Below are positions 11,901 through 23,900 of a DNA stretch of 64,000 nucleotides, one piece after another. The notes under the pieces were generated by a model. It was not told where the DNA came from. It saw only the letters and a list, made by a program, of their open reading frames with translations, and searched no databases. A program made the position numbers and the translations under genes. Every line of letters starts with the position of its first letter. The stretch's first letter is position 1. Origin of the DNA: Nelumbo lutea (lineage: Eukaryota; Streptophyta; Magnoliopsida; Proteales; Nelumbonaceae); contig JAKGHH010000005.1 of assembly GCA_022828595.1 (NCBI GenBank), positions 60,941,655-61,005,654 of the forward strand, read 5' to 3'.

Positions 11901-14900
11901 ATAGCACAGTTAGGGAGTTATTGGGCCCAAGGCCCATTGGTTTATGTTTAAGTTAAGAGTGTTTATATAGATTTACAAGTAGCCGACTTACTAAGAGCAT
12001 ACTTGTCTTTGTATTCAGTTTTTATTTGTGAGTATATAAGCTAATGAAAGGGGCAGCCAAACCTAATTTTGGGCTTCTCCCATTATCTTCAATTTCTTTC
12101 TTCTTTTCTTCTCTTCTTAAACCTTCTATTCTCTTTCTTTTCTCTTTCTTACACAGATTTTATATCAAAATAGATCTTCTACACTTTTCTACTTGGTATT
12201 AGAGCAAGTCCAGAGATTATTTGAGCTGTTTCATCATGCAACCCTAGACCAACCAATTGCATGATGAGGTAAAGAGCTGATAGAAGGCTTTAAGTAAGCT
12301 TAGTTTTTGGATTTTTTGGTGGATTTGCAATCCCTTGTAGTTGGCGCTCTAGTTTTTTAGGGTTTCTTGAGGTTTTTTGAAGAGGGGGGTTCAAGTCTAG
12401 CCATTTTGGAGGTCTCTGGAGGGAGTGACAACCTTTTCTCTTTCTTCTCCTACTCCCACAGAGAAGGGAATCTTTGGAGGGAGGAGCTTCTAGGGTACCA
12501 GGAAGGCCTTTGAGGTTTCTAAAGGAGATGAATCTCTTTCTTTTCATCTCAAATTGATTTCTTGATTTACTCTGGGAGCTATGGAGGGTTATGGAGTTGA
12601 AAACAAATTTGTAGGTGAAATGGGACTAGGTGAAGGAGGAGGTACTGGTGATCTCTTCGGGGGCTGAGACCATCACTACAGTCAAGATGGATGGTATAAG
12701 CTACTTAGAATGTTCACAATCTACAAATATGACCATTAGAGCTCGTGGGAAATTGGGGAAAGAAACTTGAGAATAACTACTCTCGGTGAGTATAGGAGAA
12801 CTACATGGTGATGACTTGGCTGTGTAATTCCATGTTACCTTATATAAGAACTTTTTATGGGCTAACACAACTAAGGAGATTTGGGATGGAGTAGCAGAAA
12901 CTTATTCATAGAATGAGAATGTTGCTAGAGCCTACTGGTTGAGAAACCAGGTGATTGTTACTAGGTAGGGAGATAAGTTTGTTGCCATTTATTTTTCAGC
13001 CCTCAAAACCTTATGACAGGAGATAGATCATTTGGAGACTGTGGTTTGGGAAAGTAGCAAAGATGCATCAACTTATCAAAAGTTGGTAGAGAAGAATAGG
13101 GTTTTTGAGTTTCTAGTAGGACTTAACCTTGAATATGACATTGCACGACAACATATTCTTTCTTGAGACAGTGTAACTCTCTCTCAGACATATGCCTTTG
13201 TGTTTGGAGAAAGGTTTTAAAAGGCTAAAGGTGGAGGCGAGGCAGTTGGATGTAAAAGAGGCAAAGCCTAAGCCTCAAGGCGTTTTGAGGTGTAAGCCTC
13301 AAACAAGAAAAAAAGAAAAGAAAAGCTATGCATTTATATTTATTAGAAAAGAAATAAATGAAGGAAAGATAAGTTATTTTTTCTAGATTTACATTACTCG
13401 ACCCAACCTGAATTTGACATGATTTAGGGACCAAGCTAACAATTTTTTTTTAATTAAAAAAATAATCATATATAGTGCCAAACTTTTTATTTTCTTTTCA
13501 TTTTATATTTTCTCTAATACTTTTTTCCTTAGGTTGTTTTTTTTTATTAAAAAAATAATCATATATAGTGCCAAACTTTTTATTTTCTTTTCATTTTATA
13601 TTTTCTCTAATACTTTTTTCCTTAGGTTGTTTTTTTTTTCATTGTGGTTTAAAAGCATGGAGGTTGGTTTATTCTTTGTATCTCCATTGTTGATAAAAAA
13701 ATACTTTGTAGTTCTATTGGTTTGTTTTAGACTTTTAATTTTAGCTATATGGTCCATAAAGAAGTTATTTGGATGAGGTAACTTAGAGATGATTTGATAA
13801 TAGCTGAATATGCTGAATTGAAAAAGGTTATTGCTTTGTCTTTTAGTGAATAAGTTCTTAAGGAGGTTGTGGACTCCTTAATGGCATAAACTAAAATTGG
13901 GTAGATTACTTTACCCTTGAAAATTTTATCATTTAATTATTTTAACAACTAAGTTAATACTAACTCCTCTTAATCATATTTTTTCTTTTGAGAAAAGTTA
14001 ACAATTTTATTGAAGAAATGAGAGGTACACAAGAGTGTGTACAAATACAAGAGAGGGGCGAGTCCCCTGAGAATTACACAGGAGGGCAGGAATCACAGTA
14101 CAAAGACTCTAGAATAACTCCTAATTTTGCTAGACCATCTGCCATTACATTTAGTTCCCTTGGGATCCAGGTTAGAGAAACATTCAAAGGGGCCAGGAGG
14201 TCCCTTGGCTCTGATAGGAAGTGATTAAGTCTCCAAGGTCCAGTTTCCTATTGTTCCAACCATCTTATAGTATTGGTTGAGTCACCTTCAATTGAGAAGC
14301 TTTGGATACCCAGTTTGTTGACTAGGTGAATCCCTGTTAGAGCTGCTAACATTTCTGCCTTTGTTGAGTCAGCTATCCCAATCGGACCACTATAAACCCA
14401 GCATGTGTGGCCATTCTCATCTCTTAGAATTCCTCCAATGCCGGCAGCTCCGGGGTTACCATAAGCACTCCTCTTAATAATACTCCCCAAAAAAGTCCTT
14501 ATTTAAGCCTTAGGCCTTGTACATCACAAGGCTAAAGGCTTAAAGGTGTAGGCCTCAAACAACTCAAGGTCTAAGCCTTGGCAATGGAGAGAAAGGCTAT
14601 AGAGGTCACGCCTTTTTGGTTAGCCTTGCCTTGAGGCTTAGGCCTTTGGCCTCACCTCAATAGCCTTTTAAAACCATGGTCTGGAGAGGAGTGTAGGAGT
14701 GTGATGATGAGAAACCCAAGCCTTGAGCAGTCAGCTATGGCTAGCACACTGAAGCCTAAGTCGAGTGGGGATAAGGGTGGAAATGAACCGAGGAAGGATG
14801 ACAAGAAGGATTAGAGTCATCATGTCAGTGAGAACATTGAGTCAGAGTCGGTGGGTTAGATTATGCTTTAGCATAATCAATTAGGGCATTGTCTTTTGCT

Positions 14901-17900
14901 TCTTTGTGTTTTTTGTTTCCAAAATTGTTTTAGTTTGTCAGTTTGTCCAACTTAGAGTGTGAGGGTTGCCAAGTTGGAAAGCATTGTAGACATTCCTTTA
15001 AAGTAAGAAATAAAAGATGTTCTTTTGTTTTTGATATTGTTCATATTGATGTGTGGGGGCCATACCATATTTCCTCTATGGGTGGACATTGGTACTTTCT
15101 TTTGTTTGTTGATGATTATTCTTGACACTCTTGGATATATTTGATTAGATGCCGTGATGAAGTAGTCTTTGGTTTAGCAGTTCCATCAGATTGTGCTGAC
15201 GCAGTTTGGGGTACGAGTGAAAGTATTTATATCAGATAATTCTAGGGAATACTTTGAAAAAAATCTGGCATCATACCTATTAGAGCATGGAGTAGTCTAT
15301 CAGAGTAGTTGTACATACACTCCATAACAGAATGGTGTAGCAGAAAGGAAGAACAAACATATTGTGGAAGTAGCAAGAAGCATGATGTTGAGCTCTACAG
15401 CTCTAGCTTGTTTTTGGGGCATGCAGTTCTTATAGCAGTTTTTTTTTTTTTTTGATTAATCGGGTGCCTTATAGTGTTCTTGGATATAGCACTCCATTCA
15501 ACCTTTTTCCTGAGGAAGAGATGATCCATATTCCTCTAAGGGTTTTTGGATGTGCTTGCTTTATCTAGGTTCTTGGTCCTCACTACTTAAAACTAGACCC
15601 TAAGGCGAAGAAGTGTGTCTTCCTTGGGTATGCTATAAATCAGAAGGGGTATTATTGTTATGGTCCAATCTTCGGGAGTCAGTATGTTACTATGGATGTC
15701 ACTTTTTTTGAACCCATACATTTTTTCTCTGGGGTTTCTTCTCAGGGGGAGTGTTTTGGGGAAGGAAGTGAGCAATCTATACCACTTCCTGTTCTAGCTC
15801 CTTTGTCCACTCCAGTGTCTGACCCACCTACTCCACCCACTTTGCCACTGTCATTGCGTCTTGCCTCTTAGTGTTTTACACAACAATGCCTACAAAATGA
15901 AAACACATGGAGGTTGATTCCACAACAGAGGAACCTGTGTCACTCCATATTGGCTGATCGGAGATTCCAGGTTCAATTGACATGGACCCAGGTATGCCTC
16001 ATGTTCCCTCTGATGGTTTAGTTCCTTTTGGTACTACTACCCCTGCTCCTAACACCATTGCAGATGACCTAGATCTCCATATTGCATTTCGAGAAAGGAA
16101 GATGAAGTGTATTGCTCATTGCATCTCATACTATCTTTCTTATAGTGGATTATCTCCTTCCTACCGGGCCTTCCTTTCCTCCCTTGACTCTGTGTCTATA
16201 CTCAGGAGTGTTAGTGAGGTTCTTTCCAAACCTGAGTGGAAGACAACTATGCAGGAGGAAATGGAAGTATTGATTAAAAATTAGACATGGGAGATTGTGG
16301 ATTTACCTAATGGCAAGGAGATAATTGGATGTAGATGGGTTATACAATGAAGTCCAATGTTGATGGAAGTATAGAAAGGTACATGGCGAGATTGGTTGCA
16401 AAAGGGTGCATTCAGACTTACGGCATAGATTACTTGGAAATTTTTGCACCAGTGGCAAAGATGAGCTTAGTTCGGATTCTTCTATCACAAGTAGCTACAT
16501 ACTCTTGGCCACTCTTCCAATTTGATGTGAAGAATGCTTTAATGGGGACTTGCAAGAGGAGGTGTATATGGATCTTCTAGCTAGCTTCTACAATGATGCA
16601 AAAAAAGGAAAGGTATGTAGGTTGAAGAAGTCTTTATATGGTTTGAAGCAATCACCTAGAGCTTGGTTTGATAAGTTTAGAAGTGCATTGGTTGTATTTG
16701 GCTATACTCAAACTTAATCTGATCATATCCTTTTTGTTAAAAGGAGGGAGTCATTGGTGTTGGTTTTAATAGTGTATGTTAATATCATTGTAATCATAGA
16801 AAACAAATTGAGTGAGATTGATACCTTGAAGAGAAACCTGCATAAGGAGTATGAGATTAAGGATCTTGGGGAGCTTAAATACTTTATGGGCATTTAGGTG
16901 GCAAGGTCCAAGCATGGGATCTTTATCTCTTAGAGGAAGTATGTTTTGGACTTACTATAGGAGACAAGCTTAGGGCTAGGGTAGCTGATACACTTATTGA
17001 TCAGAACCACAAGATAATTGCTTTAGAAAGTGAGTTAGTAAAGGATGTTGGAAGGTATTAGAGTTTGGTGGGCCGGTTGCTATACTTATGTATGACACGA
17101 CCAGACATCTTTTATGCAGTGAATGGTGAGTCAATGCATGCTTGCCCCACGAGTTCAGCATTGGGAGGCCATTTTCAAGATACTTTTCCTATTGGAAGGG
17201 ACACCTAGGTAGAGGCATATTGTTTGCTGACCATGGACAGTTGAAGTTAGTGGCTTACACAAATGCTGATCGGGTAGGGTGCCTAGATGACAGGAGATCT
17301 ATATAAGGAGTTTGCACTCTTGTTGGAGGTAATATAGTTTCACGGAAGAGTAAGAAACAACCAGTTGTAGCACGATCAAGTGTAGAAGCTGAATACAGAG
17401 CCGTGACACATGGTGTTTCAGAGCTCCTCTGAGTCCGGTCCTTGTTAGGGGAGATTGGAGTTGAGGCCAAAAAACCTATGATGCTATACTGTGACAATCA
17501 AGCAACAATTAACATTGTCCACAACCTAGTTCAGCATGATAGGGCGAAGCATATAGAAGTGGATAGACACTTTATAAAGGAAAAGGTGACATTCGGAGAA
17601 GTGTGCATACCATATGTTGCATTTGACTTGCAGCTTGCTGATGTTCTTATAAAAGGTGTTGTAAGAAACAAGTTGGAACATGATCTACACAAGTTGGGAA
17701 TGTGTGACATCTATTCCCAACTTGAGGGAGAGTGTTGAGTTTTGTGTTGATATCACCTGTTTTTTATTTAGATAGCATAATTAGGGAGTTATTGGGCTCC
17801 ATTAGTTTATGTTTAAGTTAAGAGTGTTTATTTAGATTTTACAAGTATTCGACTTATTAAGGGCACAGCTCCAGCCCTTGAAGTAGTGCCTTCAATTCTG

Positions 17901-20900
17901 CTGTTATAGGGTCTGCAACTCCTATGGTCCAGAGAAGATTGTAATGAAATCCCCATTTAAATAAGTGTCCATGCATTATTTTTTTTTATCAATGATGAGG
18001 TAACCTTTATTAACACGATGGTTCAATTATAAAAAAAAAAAAGGAACATGGTGGTTCTAGAAAAGAGTCACAATGTGTTAAATTTTTATTTGCTACATTT
18101 GGTTGTTAATCCTGTATCTGGTGTCTTAATTGTTTGGTGGCCTTGTAATATGTTTTCAGCCTTAATTTACTTTTTTTAATAAATTAAACTGAAGTGCTTT
18201 TTACATGATTCCAAACCTTCCAATATAGATAATTTTATCTTTTAATGCACCACTCTTATCTTTTCTATTTGTGTCTGACCCAAATGAATTGCCTGCCTGA
18301 AGGAGCAAAATACTTAACAATGTTACCCTCTAGCTGATTATTTTCTGTTTCGATTCTTAACATATGTTTCAAGATTGTTTATACCTCCAACTGGTTACCT
18401 GATTTTTTAAGTGATCAGATTCTACTGAAGGATCAAAATTTGTGGCTGTAGCAGGGGAACAACCTTCTCAGGTAGAAATATTGCTTTTTCATATTTTATT
18501 TCCTGGTTTCACTTGGCCATATCATTGCCTTACGTTACTATGTCATTAATATGCAAAGGTTGAGATTTGGGATCTCAATACTGCAGAAAGATTAGCATGC
18601 TTGCCTCAGATTTGTAATGAGGACTCCCTGAATCGTTCAACAAAGTCAAGAGGTTTGTTTCTGATTCCTATATCAGCTTTTGGCTTGTAAGACAATCTTG
18701 CCACATCTTTGAAGCCATCTCCATATTAGTATTGGTTGGACTTTGTGTCATGCCTCTTCACTCTATTTAAGAAGCATGACGATGAGATGCCATTTGAACA
18801 TTTATATATACCATGCGTTCTTTAGGCTCAGTTTGAGAAAAGTATAAATACAAATATATATAGTACAAAACCTTGTATATGTTATTTCTAAACCTTGTTT
18901 TTGCACTCTTCCCAAACTAAGCCTTATATGGGGTGAAGGCACTAATAGACTTTTTTTTTTTTTTATTGTGCTTTTTATTGAATAACAATTTTAGAAGTGT
19001 TGGATCGAGTGGTTTAGTGTTGGTGGGCTTATTTATCTTTTATGTTCCAGTTCTATAGTTTGTTATGGGCCTTTAGTTATTGGGCTTAAACCTGTTTTAT
19101 TTTATTATGTTTAGGTGCCCCATCACTAATTAGGGGCATTCTAGTCCATTCCTGTTATGTCTTATTGTTAATATATATAATAGCTTCTAGGGCTGGCTGA
19201 GAACACATTGCCACCCATTCACAAGCTTCTTCTCTTCTCTCCTCTTCTCTTCTTTTTCTTCTTCTTCTACTACTACTGTACTTCAGCAAACATGGTATCA
19301 GAGCACCAATTGGCCTTGTTGTAAGGCTTGAGTGTTCATTGTAATTGATGTTAGTGGGACAGTTTCAGTTACTTTACTAGTCCTTTCTTTTTTTCTTTTC
19401 CTATTGTTCTTATTCTAGGATATGCCGCCAGGGGCATACTTGTAATTTTGCCTTTTTATAAAGATTAATATAAATAAAAAGCTGGCGGCTGCCAGTACTG
19501 AGTTTTTTGGCTTTTCCTTTCTATCATCTGTACCTATCTTTCTCTCTCTCTCTCAATCATCACAAGAAACTACATGGTATCAGAGCGGAATTTCTGGGCT
19601 GGAGAAGACCTACGATCCTAGCATCAGTCTTTCCGAAGGGGATTGGACGTGACTACTTTTGTTTCAGAAGGAAAAGGAGAAAAGGAAAAAAAACCTAGCG
19701 GCGGCTCGTGTTTTTTAATTCTCTCTGGCGACTGTTGTAGAAACCTACTGTTCTCTCTGGCGACTGTGTTTGCAGAAACCCACTGTGCTTGTAGAAACCC
19801 TAGTCAGTCCTGCGGCTGTACTTCTACTGAAACCCTAGTGGACTCATACGACAGTTGCTGAAAACCCTAGCTGTGTCTGGCCGTGGGATGGTGCTGGTCT
19901 GTTGAAACCCTAATCGAAGGAGGGAGTTGATGGTGCAATGAAACCCTAGCAGGTTCTGATCTAGTGTTGAACAGGTGTGTTTTAGTTTCAGTTTCTCTCA
20001 GTCTCCTTTATCCAATGGTGCGTAGGGCTTAGGCCTTGATTTTATGATTACTAGTTTGAATAATTGGATGGTTAGAGTGGAAGAACCACATTCGGACTGA
20101 CAGTAATGTCTGTATTTGTGGTGCTGAACTGATGACTGGACTCTTTATTGTTCTGTTTGGACGTTGTAGTGACTGATTTCTCATTCTCAGCAATAATTCT
20201 TGTGCTCTCAGCAGTATTGAATAGCTTGTTGCTCCCATCCATAGGAGTAAACCCTGAGTTGCCACATTCCAGTTGTGGCGGCTGTGCTGTTAGGTGTCAT
20301 TTGGACTGGTTGGTTGTAATTTCCAATGGCAAGTCAGGAACTGACCTCACTGGGGAACACCTCAACCTGCAATACAGCAGGTATGGGAGGTGAAACCATG
20401 GTCTTTCCCATGCCAATCACCCCCTTGAATGGTCTGAACTACCTGGAGTGGGATAAGAGTGTAAAACTCTATGTAACAGCAAGGGGTAAGGCTGATTACA
20501 TCAATGGAAGGGTGAAAGAACCTAAGGGTGATACAGCTGAACACGATAGGTGGGACCAAGAAAACAGTATGGTGATATCTTGGCTCCTTGCAGCTATGGA
20601 ACCTGATGTGAAGAAGAATTTTATGTGGGCAGACACCGCCAATGAGATCTGGGAACAGGTCAGAAGTACCTACTCTAAGCAAAGGCATTATGCCAAGATT
20701 TACCAACTACAAGCTGAGTCATCCACTTGTAAACAGGGAAATCGCAGCTTGTCCTCATATTATTCGGCTCTTACCTCCATATGGAAGGAGTTGGACCATT
20801 ATCAGGCCATAGAGTGGAAGCACGATGATGATGCTAAGGCCTACAGGAAGCTGATCTCTTAGCAGCGAGTGTTTGCCTTCTTGTTAGGGCTGAACCCTGT

Positions 20901-23900
20901 ATATGAACCATTAAGGGTGCAGATTCTAGGAAGCAAGGAATTGCCTACAGTACACGAAGTATACTCCCTCGTCCAATCTGAAGAAAGCATGCGGAGTGTG
21001 ATGGTTACAGCCGAGGGGGAGCAACAAGTTGCCTTGGCTGCGGTGAATAACAGCCCAATAAGGAAGAAAGGTGATCCTAAGAAGGCAGATGATAAAGATA
21101 AACTCTTTTGTACCCACTGTAGAAGGTCATGACATACATGTGACACCTGTTGGGACATCCACGGGAAACCCAAGTGGGCAGCAAAGAATCAAGAACAGGG
21201 TAAAGGTCACGTGAAAAGAGCGAGTGCAGCACATGTGGCAACCCAAGACACTCAGGTTGTCGGTAGTACCCGGGACTATCCTAATAAACCTGACCCCAAG
21301 GAGGATATAATGAATTCATTCAGGGAGCATCTGAAATCTTATGGTAGGGCATTGCGGCAATTGGATAGCTTAGTCACTGGTACTCCCTCTACCTCCTCTG
21401 CATCCACTTCAGGTAATGTGGCTTCTGCATTCCATGTCACTCCCACAGATTCTCCTTGGATTATTGACTCAGGGGCCTCAAATCACATGACCGGTGAGCC
21501 TAACCTATTCCATTCTTATAGCCTTTTGTCAGGAAGGGATAGAGTGAGACTTGCAGATGGTTCCTTTTCTTCCATTGCCGGTCAAGGATCGATGTCCCTT
21601 CCTCATGGCCTTAACCTGAATTGTGTTTTGCATGTCCTTCAACTTCCCATAAATTTGCTTTCAATTAGTAGCATTACAAGTTCTTTAAACTGTAGTGTAA
21701 CATTTTTTGCTGATTCATATGTTTTTCAGGACCAAATTTCTGGGAGGACGATTGGTAGAGGAAGCCTGGTGGACGGTCTCTACATTCTCGACAACAAAGC
21801 TGGTCTTTCTGTGTCATCCTCAGAGTCACGTAGTCAGTCAAATAAGAGTCAAATTTTGTTGTGGCACAGTCGTTTAGGTCATGTTTCTTTTGAAATAATA
21901 AAATGTTTGTTTCCACTTTTATTTAAGTCGTGTTCAGTGTTAGAGTTCATGTGTCAATTGAGTAAACAATGTAGAACAAATTTTCATTCCAGCAATAAAA
22001 GATCAAGTGTTCCTTTTCATATTGTGTATTCTGATGTATGGGGGCCTACAAATGTAACCTCTGAGGGTGGATATCGATATTTTATTACAGTGATTGATGA
22101 TTACTCTCACTATACATGGGTAATCCCTATGCGTAGCAGAGACGAGGTTCCAAAGATAGTGCAAAACTTCCAGAGGATGGTGTTTACACAGTTCCATGTT
22201 GAAATACAGATCTTCCAATCCGATAATGCGAATGAATACTTCCATGGGGAGCTAAATGAGTTCTTCGCCTCCCATGGGTCTATTCATAGAAGCTAACGTG
22301 CCATAACACCATAGCAAAATGGGGTTGCAGAAAGGAAAAACAGGCACTTCCTTGAGATAGCCCGCGGGATGATGTTCCGCATGAATGTACCAAAAAGGTT
22401 TTGGGTGGATGCTATACTTACAACTGCGTATGTCATCAACTGCATGCCCTCCAGAGTGTTAAAGTACATGGCTCTTCATCAGTTATTGTACCCTCAGTCA
22501 CCTTTATTTTCCGTCCCCATGAGAGTCTTTGGTTGTCGGGCCTTTGTCCACAATTTGTCTCCATCCAGAGGTAAGTTAGACCCTCGGTCCATTCCTTGTG
22601 TCTTCTTGGGGTACCCATCATCTCAAAAGGGGTATCGGTGTTTTGATCCAGTCAGTCGTAAATATTTTGTGTCTATGGACGTGTCTTTCTTTGAATCCGA
22701 GTCATTCTCCCTCCTCAGGGGGAGAGCCGTAGTGTGGAAGAGGAGAAGCAGGTTTAGGTGTCCGTTCCTTCTATTCCGGGCCTCACTCCCTTCCATGTCT
22801 TCCAGCGTACTCGTCGGAGAGATCAGCAGTGTGATAGAAATGTGGAGCAGCCAACCACTGAGCAATTGACATCATCAGAATCCCAGGAGGTAAGTCCAAC
22901 CCCTAACCCTTCTCCCAATGTGGATGACCTAGACATCCCTATTGCTCAACGAAAGGGAGTCAGGTCGTGCACTACCAAACGTCCCATTACTCACTTTGTT
23001 TCCTATGACCACATCTCTCCCGTGTACCGAGCCTTCCTATCGGCAGTTGACTGTGTCCCTGTTCCCAAGAATGTTGCAGAAGCCTTAAAATTCCCTGAGT
23101 GGATAGGTGCCATGAAGGAGGAGATTGATGCCCTCCACAAAAATCAGACTTGGGAATTGGTGGATCCTCCAGAGGGGAAGGAATCCATGGGGTGCAGATG
23201 GGAGTTCACAGTTAAGTACAAGGCAGATGGAATAGTTGAAAGGTATAAAGCAAGACTAGTAACCAAAGGGTACACACAGGTATATGGAGTTGACTATGAT
23301 GAGACTTTTGCCCCGGTGGCTAAGATGAACTCGATTAGGGTTCTCCTATCCTTAGCTGCTAATTTTGATTGGGAATTGCATCAACTGGACATAAAGAATG
23401 CCTTCCTGAACGGTGACTTGGAAGAAGAGGTATACATGGTTCAACCTCCTGGGTTTTCTGCCAAGGGAAGTGAAAACAAGGTGTGCAAGCTGCGGAAGTC
23501 TCTCTACGGCTTAAAACAGTCTCCCAGAGCCTGGTTTAGTAAGTTTCACATGGCAGTTCAAGAGATGGGGTTCCAATAGTGCCAGTTTGATCATACACTT
23601 TTTGTGAAGAGATGTCAGGAGCAGGTTGCCGTATTGATAGTGTATGTAGACGATATCATCATTACAGGGAGCTGGAGTTCAGAGATACAGAAATTGAAAC
23701 AATTCCTTGCATCCAAATTTGAAGTGAAAGATCTAGGACTCCTAAAGTATTTCCTTGGTATCGAAGTTGCCCGTTCAAAAAAGGGTATCTTTGTCTCTCA
23801 AAGGAAATACACCCTTGATCTATTACGGGATACAGGTAAGTTAGGTGCAAGGCCGGCAGACACTCCTATGGATGCGGACCACAAGCTAGGTGACTGTATT

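Larger units (their letters stand above)
13210..14678. mobile_element. 1.47 kb non-autonomous hAT-like element inside copia element 1
   Basis: Terminal inverted repeats: left aaaggttttaaaaggct, right agccttttaaaaccatg, extending imperfectly into a GC-richer subterminal zone (aggcgaggc / gccttgcct). Flanks gtttggag (13202-13209) and gtctggag (14679-14686) match at 7 of 8 bases, fitting an 8-bp hAT target duplication, and the interrupted copia gag reads on at both sides. No transposase is seen. The interior holds a 93-bp tandem duplication and a LINE fragment. Confidence 0.75.
12580..17738 (+). pseudogene. Degenerate gag-pol of copia element 1
   Basis: Pieces in order: gag-like text (for example [12 protein letters not shown] near 12870 and [15 protein letters not shown] near 13110), interrupted at 13209/13210 and resumed at 14687. 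The integrase core follows ([19 protein letters not shown] at 14943-15125 and, further on, a QNGVAERK region near 15330). Reverse transcriptase pieces are at about 16335-16700 ([27 protein letters not shown]), and RNase H with the copia C-terminus at 17240-17738 ([25 protein letters not shown]). Frame changes and stops are frequent. No protease motif is seen between 14870 and 14940, where the text jumps from gag to integrase, so that part looks deleted. Not functional. Confidence 0.85.
11857..17870 (+). mobile_element. Old Ty1/copia retrotransposon in DSE1 intron 5 (element 1)
   Basis: An LTR element in the same orientation as the host gene. The 5' LTR is about 11857-12193, the primer binding site (tggtattagagc, initiator-Met tRNA type with one change) is at 12194-12205, and the polypurine tract is at 17724-17732. 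The 3' LTR starts at 17733 and keeps only about 138 bp before homology ends near 17870, so no target duplication can be seen. The LTRs differ by many substitutions and the coding region has stops in nearly every domain, making it the oldest of the three copia elements. A 1.47 kb hAT-like element interrupts gag. Confidence 0.88.
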
